This document shows positions 20,302-29,447 of a DNA stretch of 64,000 nt, in pieces (the first letter of the stretch is position 1; the number at the start of each line of letters is the position of its first letter). The stretch spans positions 248,001 to 312,000 of the forward strand of contig CAWFUP010000001.1 in the NCBI GenBank assembly GCA_963819075.1, given 5' to 3'. This DNA comes from CAVQBJ01 sp963819075. Lineage in GTDB: Bacteria > Actinomycetota > Thermoleophilia > Solirubrobacterales > Solirubrobacteraceae. Under the pieces are notes generated by a model, which saw nothing but the letters and a program-made list of their open reading frames with translations, was not told the origin of the DNA and searched no databases. The position numbers and the translations under genes were made by a program.

Positions 20302-21347
20302 CCTCCGATCGCCTCGGCCCGATACAGGCGCAGATCGGGGAGCGAGCGCACGTTGACGCGCCTCGGCGCGCCGAAGCCGGCATCCGCCAGCTGCTGGCTC
20401 AATCCGGCGTGGGACGGCACGTCGGCGCCCGAGGTGAGGTTGAAGAACAGCTGGAAGACCGACGCCGACGACCGGGGCGCCTCGTCGGCGTCGGGCTGGA
20501 ACATGTCCAGGATGGCCACCACTCCACCGGGGCGCAGCGCGGTTCGCACGCGCGCCAGCAGCGCGACCGTGGCCTCGGGGCTGAGGTGGTGCAGGATCGA
20601 GAAGCACAGCGCGGCATCGTGCGGGCCGCCGAGGTCGGCCGCGAACATGTCGCCGGTCTCGTGCCGGACGACGCGGTCCATGCCCGTCTCGCGCATGATC
20701 TCGCGCCCGACCGCGACCGACCCGGGGAGGTCGACGACGGTGGCGCGCAGGGTGGCGTGGCGCTGGCACAGCGCCGCCGCGAACCAGCCGTGACCGCCCG
20801 CGACGTCGAGCAGCGAGGTCGGCGAGCCGGGCAGCTTCAGCGCGCGCGCGACCTCGCCGGCCGACAGCCGGGCCAGCTCGTACTGGCCGCGGATGTACAC
20901 CGGCCAGGAGGGATCGTCGGGGTCGGCGTCGTGGATCGCGAACGAGTCGCCGCCCCGCACGACCCGCTCGAGGTCGCCCCACCACTCCCAATAGTCGAGC
21001 GTGTGCTCGATGAACGTGCCGACATAGCGCAGCGACGCGGGATCGAGCCAGCGCCGCGCCTCGGCCCCGAGTGAGTAGCGGCCCTCGCGCCGCGTCAGCA
21101 GTCGCTCGCCGGCCAGCAGGTCGAGCAGCATCCGCAGCCGATCGGGCTGCGCCTGCACCCGCTCGGCGAGCTCCGCGGCGCTGGCCGGGCCGGCGGCGAG
21201 CTCGCGAAACAGGCCCATTCGCTGGGCCACGCCGACCGAGCGGGCCATCGGCATCCCGAAGAACGCGCGACCGACGGGCAGCGGCGCTTGCTTGAGGAGC
21301 AGACCGATCCGCTCGGTCAGCGAGTCGGGGACGAACGTGAGCCGCAT
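20298..21347 (-). CDS. SAM-dependent methyltransferase (O-methyltransferase type)
   Basis: 349 aa. Residues about 30-110 form a dimerisation/winged-helix domain typical of small-molecule O-methyltransferases. The SAM site follows: SLLDVAGGHGWFAAAL around residue 180, VDLPGSV, then RHETGDMF and the late LHHLSPEATVALL. The arrangement matches polyketide and plant-type O-methyltransferases. Substrate is unknown and no biosynthetic gene adjoins it. Confidence 0.85.
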   Translation of the reverse strand: MRLTFVPDSLTERIGLLLKQAPLPVGRAFFGMPMARSVGVAQRMGLFRELAAGPASAAELAERVQAQPDRLRMLLDLLAGERLLTRREGRYSLGAEARRWLDPASLRYVGTFIEHTLDYWEWWGDLERVVRGGDSFAIHDADPDDPSWPVYIRGQYELARLSAGEVARALKLPGSPTSLLDVAGGHGWFAAALCQRHATLRATVVDLPGSVAVGREIMRETGMDRVVRHETGDMFAADLGGPHDAALCFSILHHLSPEATVALLARVRTALRPGGVVAILDMFQPDADEAPRSSASVFQLFFNLTSGADVPSHAGLSQQLADAGFGAPRRVNVRSLPDLRLYRAEAIGG

Positions 21348-21475
21348 CGCGGGCAGCCTACGTGGCCCGAGTGCGGCAGGCGACGGCCTTGCTCGGCCCG
21401 TTAGGCAGCGTTGCGTAGTTTCCCGCCACCGACCCCTTCCTTACCCCGCCCGGAAGAGGTATAAGAAACGTCCTT

Positions 21476-23857
21476 ATGGAGCAAGGGGGAGTGGACCAAA
21501 AGGCCACGGAGCGCTCTGCGCCGCCGCTGGTGGGACTGGGCGATCCCGCGCAGCTGCGCGCGGACCGGTGGCACGCGAGGGCGCAGCGCGGCGTCTCGCT
21601 GCTCGCCGCGGCCGCTGTCCTCGCCCTTTGCGTCACCGTCCTGATCGACCTGCACGGCGGTGTCGCCGCCTTCACGCTTGCTGCGATCGCCGTCGTCGCG
21701 ACCGTGCTCGTCGGGATGGCCTACTGGCTGCGCCAGCGCGACAGCGAGGTGCAGCGCCTGGCAACGGTCGTCGAGGCGAGCGGCGACGCGATCCTCTCGA
21801 ACGACGAGCGCGGGCGCATCACGAGTTGGAGCCCGAGCGCGACGAGGCTCCTCGGCTATACGCGCAAGGAGGCCATCGGACAATCGCTGCTGATGATCGT
21901 GCCCGACGAACACCTCGAAGACTTCATGAGCACCGTCGAGAGCATCCGCCGCGGCGAGCCCGTATACGGGTGGGAGACGCTCCGCCAGCACAAGAACGGT
22001 GCGCTCATCGAGGTCGAGATCACGGTCACGCCGCTGCGGAGCGGCAAGGGCCGCGTCGTCGGCGCCGCGGCCATCATCCGCGACGTCCGTGAGCGCAACG
22101 AGTCCGCGCGCGCCGCCGCGCACGCGCTGGCCCAGTCCGAGGAGCGCTTCCGGCGCTCCTTCGAGGACAGCGGGCTGGGGATGGCGCTCGTGCTTCCCGA
22201 TGGCTACACCGACCGGCTGCTCGAGGCCAACGAGGCGCTTGCCGAGATGACCGGCTACACCCCGGCCCAGCTGCGCGAGCTCGGTCCGCTGCGGCTCATC
22301 CACCCCGACGACATCCCGCCGCTGCGCATCGAGTTTCGCGATCTCGGAAGCGGACGCGTGCCGGTCGTCAAGCGCGAGGTCCGTCTGATCAGGGCCGACG
22401 GCGACATCGTGTGGGTGGCGATGACCGTGTCGCTCGTGCACGACGCGTCCGGGGCTCCGGTGCACGCGGTCGTCCAGATCCAGGACATGAGCGAACGCAA
22501 GCACTTCGAGGGCCAGCTGCAGTACCTCGCCGACCACGACACCCTCACGGGGCTGTTCAACCGCCGCCGCTTCGAGCAGGAGCTGGCGCGCGAGGTCGCC
22601 ACGGCCCGTCGCTACTCGACCGGCGGCGCCGTGCTCGTGCTCGACGTCGACCACTTCAAGGTCGTCAACGACTCGCTCGGTCACGCCGCGGGTGACGAGG
22701 TGATCACGATCGTCGGCGAGCTGCTGCGGCGCCGCCTGCGTCACAGCGACATCGTCGGGCGCATGGGCGGCGACGAGTTTGCCGTGATCCTGCCGCGCGC
22801 CGACGAGGCCGAGGCGCGGCGCACCGGCGAGAGCCTCCTGCGCGAGGTTCGCAGCGACGCGCGGGCGGCGACGGTCAGCGGCGTGCAGCACGTGACCGGC
22901 AGCATCGGCATCGCCCTGTTCGGCAGTCCGCGTCCGGCGCTGACGGCCGAGGAGCTGCTGGCCGAGGCCGACATCGCGATGTACGACGCCAAGGAGGCCG
23001 GTCGCGACCGCCTCGCCGTCTTCGACGCCGAGGCGCCCCGGCACGAGCGCATGCGCACGAACCTCGCCTGGGCGCAGCAGATCGAGGCGGCGCTCGAGAG
23101 CGATCGCTTCGTCCTGTACGCCCAGCCGATCCTGGCCATGGATGAGACGAGCGAGCTCCGCTACGAGCTGCTCGTGCGCATGCTCGGCGACGACGGCGAC
23201 CTCATCCCGCCGGCCACGTTCCTGCAGGTGGCCGAGCGCCACGGCCTCGCCGTACGGCTCGATCAGTGGGTCGTCGCCCGCGCCGTCGCCCTGCTCGCCG
23301 ACCAGCAGCGCGCCGGGCACGACGTCAGCTTCGAGGTCAACCTGTCGGCTACGTCGGTGACCGACCCGGCCATGCTCGGCTACATCGCCGACCGGATCTC
23401 CGCGTCGGGCGTGAACCCGGGCAAGCTCATCTTCGAGATCACCGAGACGGCGGCGATCGTCAACGTCGGCCAGGCCAAGGCGTTCGTGCAGGGCCTGCGC
23501 AGCATCGGCTGCGAGTTCGCGATCGACGACTTCGGCGCCGGCTTCGCGTCGTTCTACTACCTCAAGCACCTCGACTTCGACTACCTGAAGATCGACGGCG
23601 AGTTCATCAAGGGGCTGGCCACGAGCGGCACCAACCAGCTCGTCGTGCGCTCGATGGCCGACATCGCGCGCGGACTCGGCCAGCGGACGATCGCCGAGTT
23701 CGTCGAGGAGCCCTCGACGGTCGAGCTGCTCGGCGAGTACGGCGTCGACTACGCCCAGGGCTACTTCACCGGCCGCCCGGTGCCGATCGAGGACATCGAC
23801 TTCGCGCTCCGCGGCCGTGGGGCGCGCTCGGCGTCCAAGCGGACGCGGCTGAGCTAG
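21476..23857 (+). CDS. Membrane PAS-PAS-GGDEF-EAL cyclic-di-GMP protein
   Basis: 793 aa. Two hydrophobic segments near residues 38-85 anchor it. Two PAS domains (about 93-215, 222-345) precede a GGDEF domain (about 350-515) with intact GGDEF near residue 431 and an RHSD inhibitory site five residues before it, so it probably makes c-di-GMP under product control. The EAL domain (about 530-775) has ELLVR in place of EALVR but keeps the other metal and catalytic residues: NLSA, FEITET, IDDFG, LKIDG, AEFVE and QGYFTGRP. Both activities are plausible, with balance set by the PAS sensors. Confidence 0.93.
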   Translation: MEQGGVDQKATERSAPPLVGLGDPAQLRADRWHARAQRGVSLLAAAAVLALCVTVLIDLHGGVAAFTLAAIAVVATVLVGMAYWLRQRDSEVQRLATVVEASGDAILSNDERGRITSWSPSATRLLGYTRKEAIGQSLLMIVPDEHLEDFMSTVESIRRGEPVYGWETLRQHKNGALIEVEITVTPLRSGKGRVVGAAAIIRDVRERNESARAAAHALAQSEERFRRSFEDSGLGMALVLPDGYTDRLLEANEALAEMTGYTPAQLRELGPLRLIHPDDIPPLRIEFRDLGSGRVPVVKREVRLIRADGDIVWVAMTVSLVHDASGAPVHAVVQIQDMSERKHFEGQLQYLADHDTLTGLFNRRRFEQELAREVATARRYSTGGAVLVLDVDHFKVVNDSLGHAAGDEVITIVGELLRRRLRHSDIVGRMGGDEFAVILPRADEAEARRTGESLLREVRSDARAATVSGVQHVTGSIGIALFGSPRPALTAEELLAEADIAMYDAKEAGRDRLAVFDAEAPRHERMRTNLAWAQQIEAALESDRFVLYAQPILAMDETSELRYELLVRMLGDDGDLIPPATFLQVAERHGLAVRLDQWVVARAVALLADQQRAGHDVSFEVNLSATSVTDPAMLGYIADRISASGVNPGKLIFEITETAAIVNVGQAKAFVQGLRSIGCEFAIDDFGAGFASFYYLKHLDFDYLKIDGEFIKGLATSGTNQLVVRSMADIARGLGQRTIAEFVEEPSTVELLGEYGVDYAQGYFTGRPVPIEDIDFALRGRGARSASKRTRLS

Positions 23858-24161
23858 CGGCTCGCGCCGCCGGGGCGACGCACCCGCGGCCACATCCGGA
23901 CGTGGTCGTCGCAGGTATGAATGGTGCGGATCCGGTTGGGTCAGGTAGCGGTCCTGGGGGCGGCGGGGTCAGCGCCGTCCGTCGGCTCGTTCGGGCCGCC
24001 GTTTCGCCGGGGGTGCACGTCCTTTCCGTGAGATATTCATGGAAACGACGTGCACCCCCGAATGCAGCAGCGCTATCCGGCATCGCCGCGTCCACCGCTC
24101 TTCGGACTGGCGCCTGGTGTTCCATCGGGTTCTGAGACATCACGCGAAGGAGACGCGCCCC
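23858..24161 (+). other. Intergenic region dominated by a repeat
   Basis: 304 bases between the GGDEF-EAL stop and the SGNH start. Most is the 150-bp dispersed element (23931-24080). After it, GAAGGAG at 24146-24152 is the ribosome binding site of the SGNH gene. Confidence 0.6.
23931..24080 (+). repeat. 150-bp dispersed hairpin element, copy A
   Basis: The element is almost identical to 49884-50030. Its core is a hairpin with arms GGGGGTGCACGTC (24009-24021) and GACGTGCACCCCC (24047-24059), extended inward by TTTCC/GGAAA and TGA/TCA. Downstream ATGCAGCAGCGCTA is also conserved. It begins about 75 bases after a plus-strand stop, as copy B does. Confidence 0.85.
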
Positions 24162-25085
24162 ATGCTGCCCCGTCGACCCCGCGTCCTGGCCCTCGGCCTG
24201 CTGACGCTGCTGGCCATCGCCCCCGCGGCCTCGGCCGCCCACTCGGCCAAGGCCCCCGCCAAGCCGGTCAAGCAGTTCTACGTGTCGCTCGGCGACTCGT
24301 ATGCCGTCGGGGTCACGGATCCCCAGCACACCACGACCAACGGCTTTCCGAACATGCTCGTCAGGCTCGCCCGCAAGCGCGGGTACGACTTCACGCTGGT
24401 CAACTTCGGCTGCGGCGGCGCGACGACGACGTCGATGCTCAACCCGGCGCCGGCGCAGCGCGCGATCGGGTGCGCCCCCGCGGCGCTCATGCCGGGCGCC
24501 GCCAACTACCCGGGCCAGAGCCAGATGCAGGCCGCGCTCGCCTTCATCAAGGCCCACAAGGGCCATGTCGGGCTGGTCACAATCTCCATCGGCGGTAACG
24601 ACGTCGACGGCTGCATCGCGACCCCGGCGACGGCCGCGGCATGCGTGGCCCACGACATGCCCCAGGCCACGGCCAACCTCACGACGATGGTCAAGCAGCT
24701 GCGCGCCGCCGGCGGCAAGAAGATGCGCATCGTCGGCTCGACGTATCCCGACGTGGTGCTCGGCGCCTGGGTACGTCAGGACGTCTTCGGCCCCACCGCG
24801 CCGACGCTGGCCGCCAGCTCGCTGACCTCGTTCGCGACCGTGATCAACCCCGGCCTGAAGCAGGCGTACGCCACGGTCGGCGCGTCCTTCATCGATGTGA
24901 CCACCGCCACCGGCGCCTTCGGCCCGTTCGTGACCACGACGATCCCGGCGTACGGCACCGTGCCCGTGCCGGTGGCCAGGGTCTGTGAGCTGACGTACTT
25001 CTGCAAGGACCTCAACATCCACATGCAGCCGGCCGGCTACGCGATCATCGCCAAGCTCGAGGCGGCGACGCTGCCCAAGCGCTAA
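24162..25085 (+). CDS. Secreted SGNH/GDSL hydrolase
   Basis: 307 aa from ATG 24162 after AAGGAG. Residues 1-25 are a signal peptide ending ASAA. Block I has the nucleophile Ser in VSLGDSYAVG, block III GGND in ISIGGNDVDG, and block V DLNIHMQPAGY with the catalytic Asp/His. Such enzymes are extracellular esterases or lipases. A second, larger and compositionally different SGNH gene lies at 37.5-39.8 kb. Stop overlaps the convergent sigma-factor stop by 4 bases. Confidence 0.9.
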   Translation: MLPRRPRVLALGLLTLLAIAPAASAAHSAKAPAKPVKQFYVSLGDSYAVGVTDPQHTTTNGFPNMLVRLARKRGYDFTLVNFGCGGATTTSMLNPAPAQRAIGCAPAALMPGAANYPGQSQMQAALAFIKAHKGHVGLVTISIGGNDVDGCIATPATAAACVAHDMPQATANLTTMVKQLRAAGGKKMRIVGSTYPDVVLGAWVRQDVFGPTAPTLAASSLTSFATVINPGLKQAYATVGASFIDVTTATGAFGPFVTTTIPAYGTVPVPVARVCELTYFCKDLNIHMQPAGYAIIAKLEAATLPKR

Positions 25086-26404
25086 CCCGGCCGCTCGTAC
25101 GCCGCGGCGCGCTCGCGCAGCAGGTTCCGTTCGGCCTCGTTGTGCGCCAGCGCCGCGGCGCGCGCGAGCTCGGTGCGCGCCTCGTCGAGGCGGCCGAGGC
25201 TCGCGAGCAGCTCCGCGCGGACACTCGGGAGCAGGTGGTAGCTCGCCATCGTCTCATCGCCCCGCAGCGCGTCGACGATCGCCAGCCCCGCGGCGGGACC
25301 GAACGCCATCCCGTGCGCAACCCCCCGGTTGAGCTCGACCACCGGCGACGGCGTCAGCCGCGCGAGCTCGTCGTAGAGCGCCGCGATGCGCACCCAGTCC
25401 GTCCGCTCGGCGGTGCGCGCCCGCGCGTGGCAGGCGGCGATCGCCGCCTGCAGGGCGTACGGGCCGCGGGCGCCGCCGAGCGCCTCGGCGCGCGCCAGCG
25501 CCACGAGCCCGCGCGTGACCAGCAGCCAGTCCCAGCGCGCGCGGTCCTGCTCGAGCAGCAGCACGGGCTCGCCGGACGGGCCGCGGCGCGCGGCCGTGCG
25601 CGAGGCCTGGATCTCCATGAGCGCGACGAGCCCGTGCACCTCCGGCTCGGCCGGCGCCAGCTCGGCGAGGATGCGCCCGAGTCGCAGCGCGTCCTCGCAC
25701 AGCGCCGGACGCATCCAGTCCTCCCCCGCGGTGGCCGCGTAGCCCTCGTTGAAGATGAGGTAGACGACCTCGAGGACCGAGTCCAGGCGCGCGTGCAGCT
25801 CATCACCGCCTGGCACCTCGAAGGGGACCCGGGCCTTCGTCAGCGTGCGCTTCGCCCGCACGATCCGCTGCGCGAGCGTCGATTCCGGGACAAGGAAGGC
25901 CCTCGCGATCTCCCGCGTCGACAGGCCGCCGAGCAGGCGCAGCGTCAGCGCGACGCGGGCCTCGGTTGCCAGCACCGGATGGCAGCAGGTGAAGATGAGA
26001 TTGAGCAGGTCATCGCCGACGTCGTCGTCGAGCGCGGCGTCGAGATCGGACGCGCCCATCGCCAGCTGCATCCCGAGGTCGCGCGCGATCTCCTCCTGCT
26101 TGCGCTCGAGTCGTGCGTTGCGGCGGAACAGGTCGATCGCGCGGAACTTGGCGGCGGCCATCAGCCAGGCGCCCGGGTTGCTGGGGACGCCGGACTGCGG
26201 CCACTGCTCGAGTGCGGCCACGAGCGCGTCCTGCGCGAGGTCCTCGGCGACGCCGACGTCGCGGGTCAGGCGCGTGAGGCCGGCGATCAGGCGCGCCGCC
26301 TCGATCCGCCAGACCGCCTCGATCACCCGTCGCGATCGGTCGTGATCCGGCCCCGCCACCGTCGTGTCGCCGTCGGCGGCGGGGTCGGTCACGGCGCTGG
26401 TCAT
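25082..26404 (-). CDS. ECF42-type RNA polymerase sigma factor
   Basis: 440 aa. Residues about 25-190 contain sigma-2 (IEAARLIAGLTRLTRDVGVAE, here key residues AEDLAQDAL) and sigma-4 regions, with LSTREIARAFLVPESTLAQR as DNA-binding helix. The long C-terminal half (about 200-440) is helical, TPR-like, as in the ECF42 group. That group is genetically linked to YCII/DGPF proteins, exactly as here (YCII gene 12 bases upstream). There is no anti-sigma gene; in this group the C-terminal extension is thought to control activity. Likely last gene of a VOC-YCII-sigma operon. Confidence 0.92.
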   Translation of the reverse strand: MTSAVTDPAADGDTTVAGPDHDRSRRVIEAVWRIEAARLIAGLTRLTRDVGVAEDLAQDALVAALEQWPQSGVPSNPGAWLMAAAKFRAIDLFRRNARLERKQEEIARDLGMQLAMGASDLDAALDDDVGDDLLNLIFTCCHPVLATEARVALTLRLLGGLSTREIARAFLVPESTLAQRIVRAKRTLTKARVPFEVPGGDELHARLDSVLEVVYLIFNEGYAATAGEDWMRPALCEDALRLGRILAELAPAEPEVHGLVALMEIQASRTAARRGPSGEPVLLLEQDRARWDWLLVTRGLVALARAEALGGARGPYALQAAIAACHARARTAERTDWVRIAALYDELARLTPSPVVELNRGVAHGMAFGPAAGLAIVDALRGDETMASYHLLPSVRAELLASLGRLDEARTELARAAALAHNEAERNLLRERAAAYERPG

Positions 26405-26416
26405 CGATCGCGGTCG

Positions 26417-26833
26417 CTAGACGGCCGTCGTCTGCTCGGGCGGCGTCTGCGACAGGCCGGCGGCCTCCTGTAGCTCGGGCGAGAAGTCCGACATCTCGAA
26501 GACGGGCCGCACCTCGATGAACGTGTCGCCGCCGATTGGGCAGCGCGACGCCCACTCGATCGCCTCCTCGCGGGTCTTGGTCTGGATGATCCAGTAGCCG
26601 CCGACGACCTCCTTGGCCTCGCTGAACGGGCCGTCGGTGACGGTTGCCGGGCCGCCCGGCACCGGGCGCGAGACACGGGCGCCGTCGGAGGGCGGGCGCA
26701 GGCCGTCGAGCGCGAGCAGCACGCCGGCCTTCGTCAGCTCCTCGTTGTACTTCGACATCGCGGCGACCGCCTCGGGCGCGGGCTCCCAGTCCTCGGGGGA
26801 GATCGCGGGGTAGATGAACATCATGGATCGCAT
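26417..26833 (-). CDS. YCII-related (DGPF) protein
   Basis: 138 aa from ATG 26833 with AGGAG upstream. MMFIYPAISPEDWEP opens the ferredoxin-like fold and VTDGPFSEAKEVVGGYW carries the DGPF motif. These small proteins are consistently encoded beside ECF42 sigma factors and may sense or modify a small molecule; the biochemical role is unknown. Confidence 0.92.
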   Translation of the reverse strand: MRSMMFIYPAISPEDWEPAPEAVAAMSKYNEELTKAGVLLALDGLRPPSDGARVSRPVPGGPATVTDGPFSEAKEVVGGYWIIQTKTREEAIEWASRCPIGGDTFIEVRPVFEMSDFSPELQEAAGLSQTPPEQTTAV

Positions 26834-26908
26834 GTCGTCACTCCTCGTTCCTAGTGGTTGTGCCCTGCTCACCACCGCGTCGAACGAGGCGCCCCGAAAT
26901 CGACCCGG

Positions 26909-27316
26909 TCACGAAAACGCGTGCGGCTGGTAGGTCCCGAACGACCACAGGTTGCCCTCGAGGTCGCGTGCCGTGTACTCGCGCGAGCCGTAGTCGGTGT
27001 CGGTGAGCTCGCGGACGATCTGCGCGCCGGCGGCCCGTGCGCGGTCGTGGTGAGCGTCGGGGTCCTCGACGACGAGGTACAGGCTGAGCGTCGAGGCGAG
27101 CGGGTCGGGCGGATGGCCGCCCATGACGCCGTTCTGGTTGAACTGCCCGAGCATGACGAGGTCGTGGCCGAGGGCGAGCTCGGCGTGGTGCACGGCGCCG
27201 TCGTCGCCCCGGTGCACGGCCTTCTCGGTGAAGCCGAACGCACGCCCGAGCCATTGGATCGCGGCGTTGGCGTCGCGGTAGCGCAGCGCGGGGAAGATGG
27301 TCTGGTCGGCGGTCAT
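26909..27316 (-). CDS. VOC-family (glyoxalase/bleomycin-resistance-like) protein
   Basis: 135 aa from ATG 27316, with AGGAGG seven bases upstream. TIFPALRYRDANAAIQWL begins the fold; ELALGHDLVMLGQ and ARDLEGNLWSFGTYQP close the modules. It lies 75 bases upstream of the YCII gene, and VOC, YCII and ECF42 genes commonly cluster. Ligand unknown. Confidence 0.9.
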   Translation of the reverse strand: MTADQTIFPALRYRDANAAIQWLGRAFGFTEKAVHRGDDGAVHHAELALGHDLVMLGQFNQNGVMGGHPPDPLASTLSLYLVVEDPDAHHDRARAAGAQIVRELTDTDYGSREYTARDLEGNLWSFGTYQPHAFS

Positions 27317-27348
27317 CGTTTCCTCCTGTCGACGGTGTCGGCCGCAGG

Positions 27349-27915
27349 CTAGATCGGGGCGGCGCCGTCGTCTTGGAGCAATGTGATCCGGTAGCGAACG
27401 CACATCGCGGTGACGACGCCGCCGAGCAACTCGATCGGCTTGCGCGAGCCGTCGGCGCTCCAGCCGCAGCGCTCGTAGAAGTGGCGGCCGCGGCCGTTGT
27501 CCTCGAGCACCCACAGCGTCGCGTGGGCGCCGCCGCCGAGGCTCAGGCGGCGCAGGGCGTCGTCCATGAGCGCGGAGCCGACGCCCTTATTCCAGTGCTC
27601 GGGCGCGACGTAGATGGCGTATAGCTCGCCGTCGCCGGTCGTGCCCTCGTCACGGCTCGGCCCGCCGCCGGCGAAGCCGACGATCTCCCCGCCGGCCTCC
27701 GCCACGGTCGTCCAGGTCTCCGCCGGGTGCTCAGCGGTCAGGATCGTCTCCCAGCGCCGCCCGCGGTCATAGACCGACAGCTCGCCGAGCACCTTGCGCG
27801 GCATCAGCCCCTCGTAGCCGACCTGCCAGGAGAGGACGTGCGCCCGGGCGATGCCCGCGGCGTCGGCCGCGGTCGCCTCGCGGACCGTGAGGGCGGGGCG
27901 GGCGCGCTCGTCCAT
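27349..27915 (-). CDS. GNAT-family N-acetyltransferase
   Basis: 188 aa. VREATAADAAGIARAH starts the GNAT fold and ELYAIYVAPEHWNKGVGSAL includes the acetyl-CoA loop (Q/R-x-x-G-x-G/A in the form NKGVGSAL). HFYERCGWSADG is the usual late motif. Substrate unknown. It lies just upstream of the VOC gene and may share its transcript. Confidence 0.9.
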   Translation of the reverse strand: MDERARPALTVREATAADAAGIARAHVLSWQVGYEGLMPRKVLGELSVYDRGRRWETILTAEHPAETWTTVAEAGGEIVGFAGGGPSRDEGTTGDGELYAIYVAPEHWNKGVGSALMDDALRRLSLGGGAHATLWVLEDNGRGRHFYERCGWSADGSRKPIELLGGVVTAMCVRYRITLLQDDGAAPI

Positions 27916-27942
27916 GGTCGGCGATGCTACTGACCGCCGGCG

Positions 27943-28040
27943 CTAGGGAACGGCGTATGTGTACGTCCGCACCGCATTGCCCCGGGGCGTCGTAGCCCGT
28001 GACCGTCACCTTCATCCCCGAGACCACCGCGATGCGCTGA
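27943..28040 (-). pseudogene. Frameshifted C-terminal remnant of an Ig-like secreted protein
   Basis: On the minus strand one frame reads RIAVVSGMKVTVTGYDAPG and, after removal of one G in a run of four near 27983, continues NAVRTYTYAVP and stops at 27943-27945. The joined tail looks like the end of a surface protein with Ig-like or fibronectin-like repeats. No upstream part remains in the expected place, so this is a fragment. Confidence 0.45.
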
Positions 28041-28091
28041 ACCGTGTCAACGCGTGGAGGGCGCTCGCGCCGCGTCTGATTCCGCGCGGGT

Positions 28092-28121
28092 GAGGGGCCG
28101 CCGGTGGGCGGCGGCCCCTCA
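28092..28121 (-). terminator. Hairpin at the end of rtcB
   Basis: GAGGGGCCGCC pairs with GGCGGCCCCTC around a short loop. The stem overlaps the rtcB stop codon (28119-28121). Confidence 0.55.
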
Positions 28122-29447
28122 GTCCTTGTACGGGTCGTACACGTCGCGACCGGCCATCGCCACGCCGAGCGGGCGCAGCGTGCGGGTGACGCGGATCGTG
28201 CCGGCGTGCGCGGCCAGGACGTCCGGCAGCCGCTTGTACACCTCCGGCGCCTCGTCCGCGCCGCCGCCCTCGAGCACGATGCCCCGCTCGCGCAGGCGGG
28301 CCTGCACCGCGGGCCAGTCGACGCGGCCGGCCTTGATGCGCTCCTCGACGTAGACCTTCATCAGGCCGGCCTCGGGGTGCTCGGGGCAAACGCCCTGCGT
28401 CGAGCGTCCGGCGTCCGCGCCGACCGTGTCGACGTCGAACACGCGGTCGCAGTCGCGCGCGCGGCAGGCCCAGCGCTTGCGCCGGCGCACGCGCCCCGCC
28501 GCCTGGGTGCGGCTCATGACGCGGCCCGCGCCGTGCACGGTCGAGAACAGGGCCTGCTCGTTCTCGTCCGACTCGACGCCCTCCAGGATCACCGACGCGT
28601 CGCCCATCGACGCGCCGACGAACCCCTCCTGGCCGGGCCGCGCCGGGGTGCAGCCCTTGCGGATCACCCAGTAGCTACGGCCGAGGTGCTCCTCCCGCCA
28701 CGCGAAGTTGTGGTGGTTGTGCACCTCATGGGTGGCCTCGCCGCCGAGGATGTCCAGGACCTTGCCCACGACGACGTCGCGGCCGGCGTAGGCGTACTCG
28801 CCGGCCAGCTGCATCGCCGAGACGTAGGCCTGCCCGAGCTCGGAGTCGACCTCGAACAGCACCGGCGGCGAATCCATCTCACCGCCGTCGGCGCGCGCAT
28901 CGAAGGCCAGACCCTGCGCCAGGGCGAGGAACCCCGACGCCGTCTTGTGACCGAAGCCGCGCGAGCCGAAGTGCACGCCGACCCAGATGGCGCCCGCCTC
29001 GTCCTCCATCAGGTTGACGTAGTGGTTGCCCGAGCCGACCGTGCCGAGCTGCGACGCCGCCAGGCCGGCCAGCTTGCGCTGCGGCTCGAACTCGGCCGCG
29101 GCGATCTTCTCGAGCACGACGTGGTCGGCGCGCTCCTGGGCCGGCACGCCCATGCCGAAGGAGATCCGGCGCGTGATCTCGCGCATGATCTGGCCGACGC
29201 CTCCGAGGGTGTCGAGGTCGGCGGCGGTCAGGTCGGTGCGGGTCGCCTTGTTGCCGCAGCCGATGTCGTAGCCGACGCCCGAGGGCGAGACGTACCCCTC
29301 GTAGGCGATCGCGCCGCCGATCGGCTGGCTGTAGCCGACGTGGTGGTCGGCGCAGAGGACGCCGAACTCGGCGTCGCCGGCCCGCATGCAGCGGGTGAGC
29401 TGGTCGAGGCTGCGCGGGTCGACCGCGCCGAAGGTCTTGATGTTCAT
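28119..29447 (-). CDS. rtcB: RtcB-family RNA ligase
   Basis: 442 aa from ATG 29447 after GAAAGGAG. Key metal and guanylylation motifs are present: DIGCGNK, GSGNHYVNL, GVHFGSRG, HEVHNHHNF and HGAGRVMSR (His nucleophile segment). RtcB joins 2',3'-cyclic phosphate and 5'-OH RNA ends with GTP and Mn. After HGAGR, residues about 345-385 hold an insertion with Cys/His pairs (CRARDCD, then CPEHPE), possibly a zinc knuckle. No archease gene is adjacent. It lies 5 kb downstream of the Ro60/Y-RNA/tRNA island on the same strand, and rtcB and Ro60 are linked in several bacteria. Confidence 0.95.
   Translation of the reverse strand: MNIKTFGAVDPRSLDQLTRCMRAGDAEFGVLCADHHVGYSQPIGGAIAYEGYVSPSGVGYDIGCGNKATRTDLTAADLDTLGGVGQIMREITRRISFGMGVPAQERADHVVLEKIAAAEFEPQRKLAGLAASQLGTVGSGNHYVNLMEDEAGAIWVGVHFGSRGFGHKTASGFLALAQGLAFDARADGGEMDSPPVLFEVDSELGQAYVSAMQLAGEYAYAGRDVVVGKVLDILGGEATHEVHNHHNFAWREEHLGRSYWVIRKGCTPARPGQEGFVGASMGDASVILEGVESDENEQALFSTVHGAGRVMSRTQAAGRVRRRKRWACRARDCDRVFDVDTVGADAGRSTQGVCPEHPEAGLMKVYVEERIKAGRVDWPAVQARLRERGIVLEGGGADEAPEVYKRLPDVLAAHAGTIRVTRTLRPLGVAMAGRDVYDPYKD

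Noticed and set aside
19579..20991. 470-codon minus-strand frame across clpP and the methyltransferase
   Set aside because: It covers an intact ClpP with its full catalytic triad on the other strand, and runs in an alternative frame of the methyltransferase.
21401..23893. 830-codon minus-strand open frame opposite the GGDEF-EAL gene
   Set aside because: The plus strand encodes complete PAS, GGDEF and EAL domains there; the minus frame is Arg/Leu/Val-rich without any family motif, as expected for the antisense of GC-rich coding DNA.
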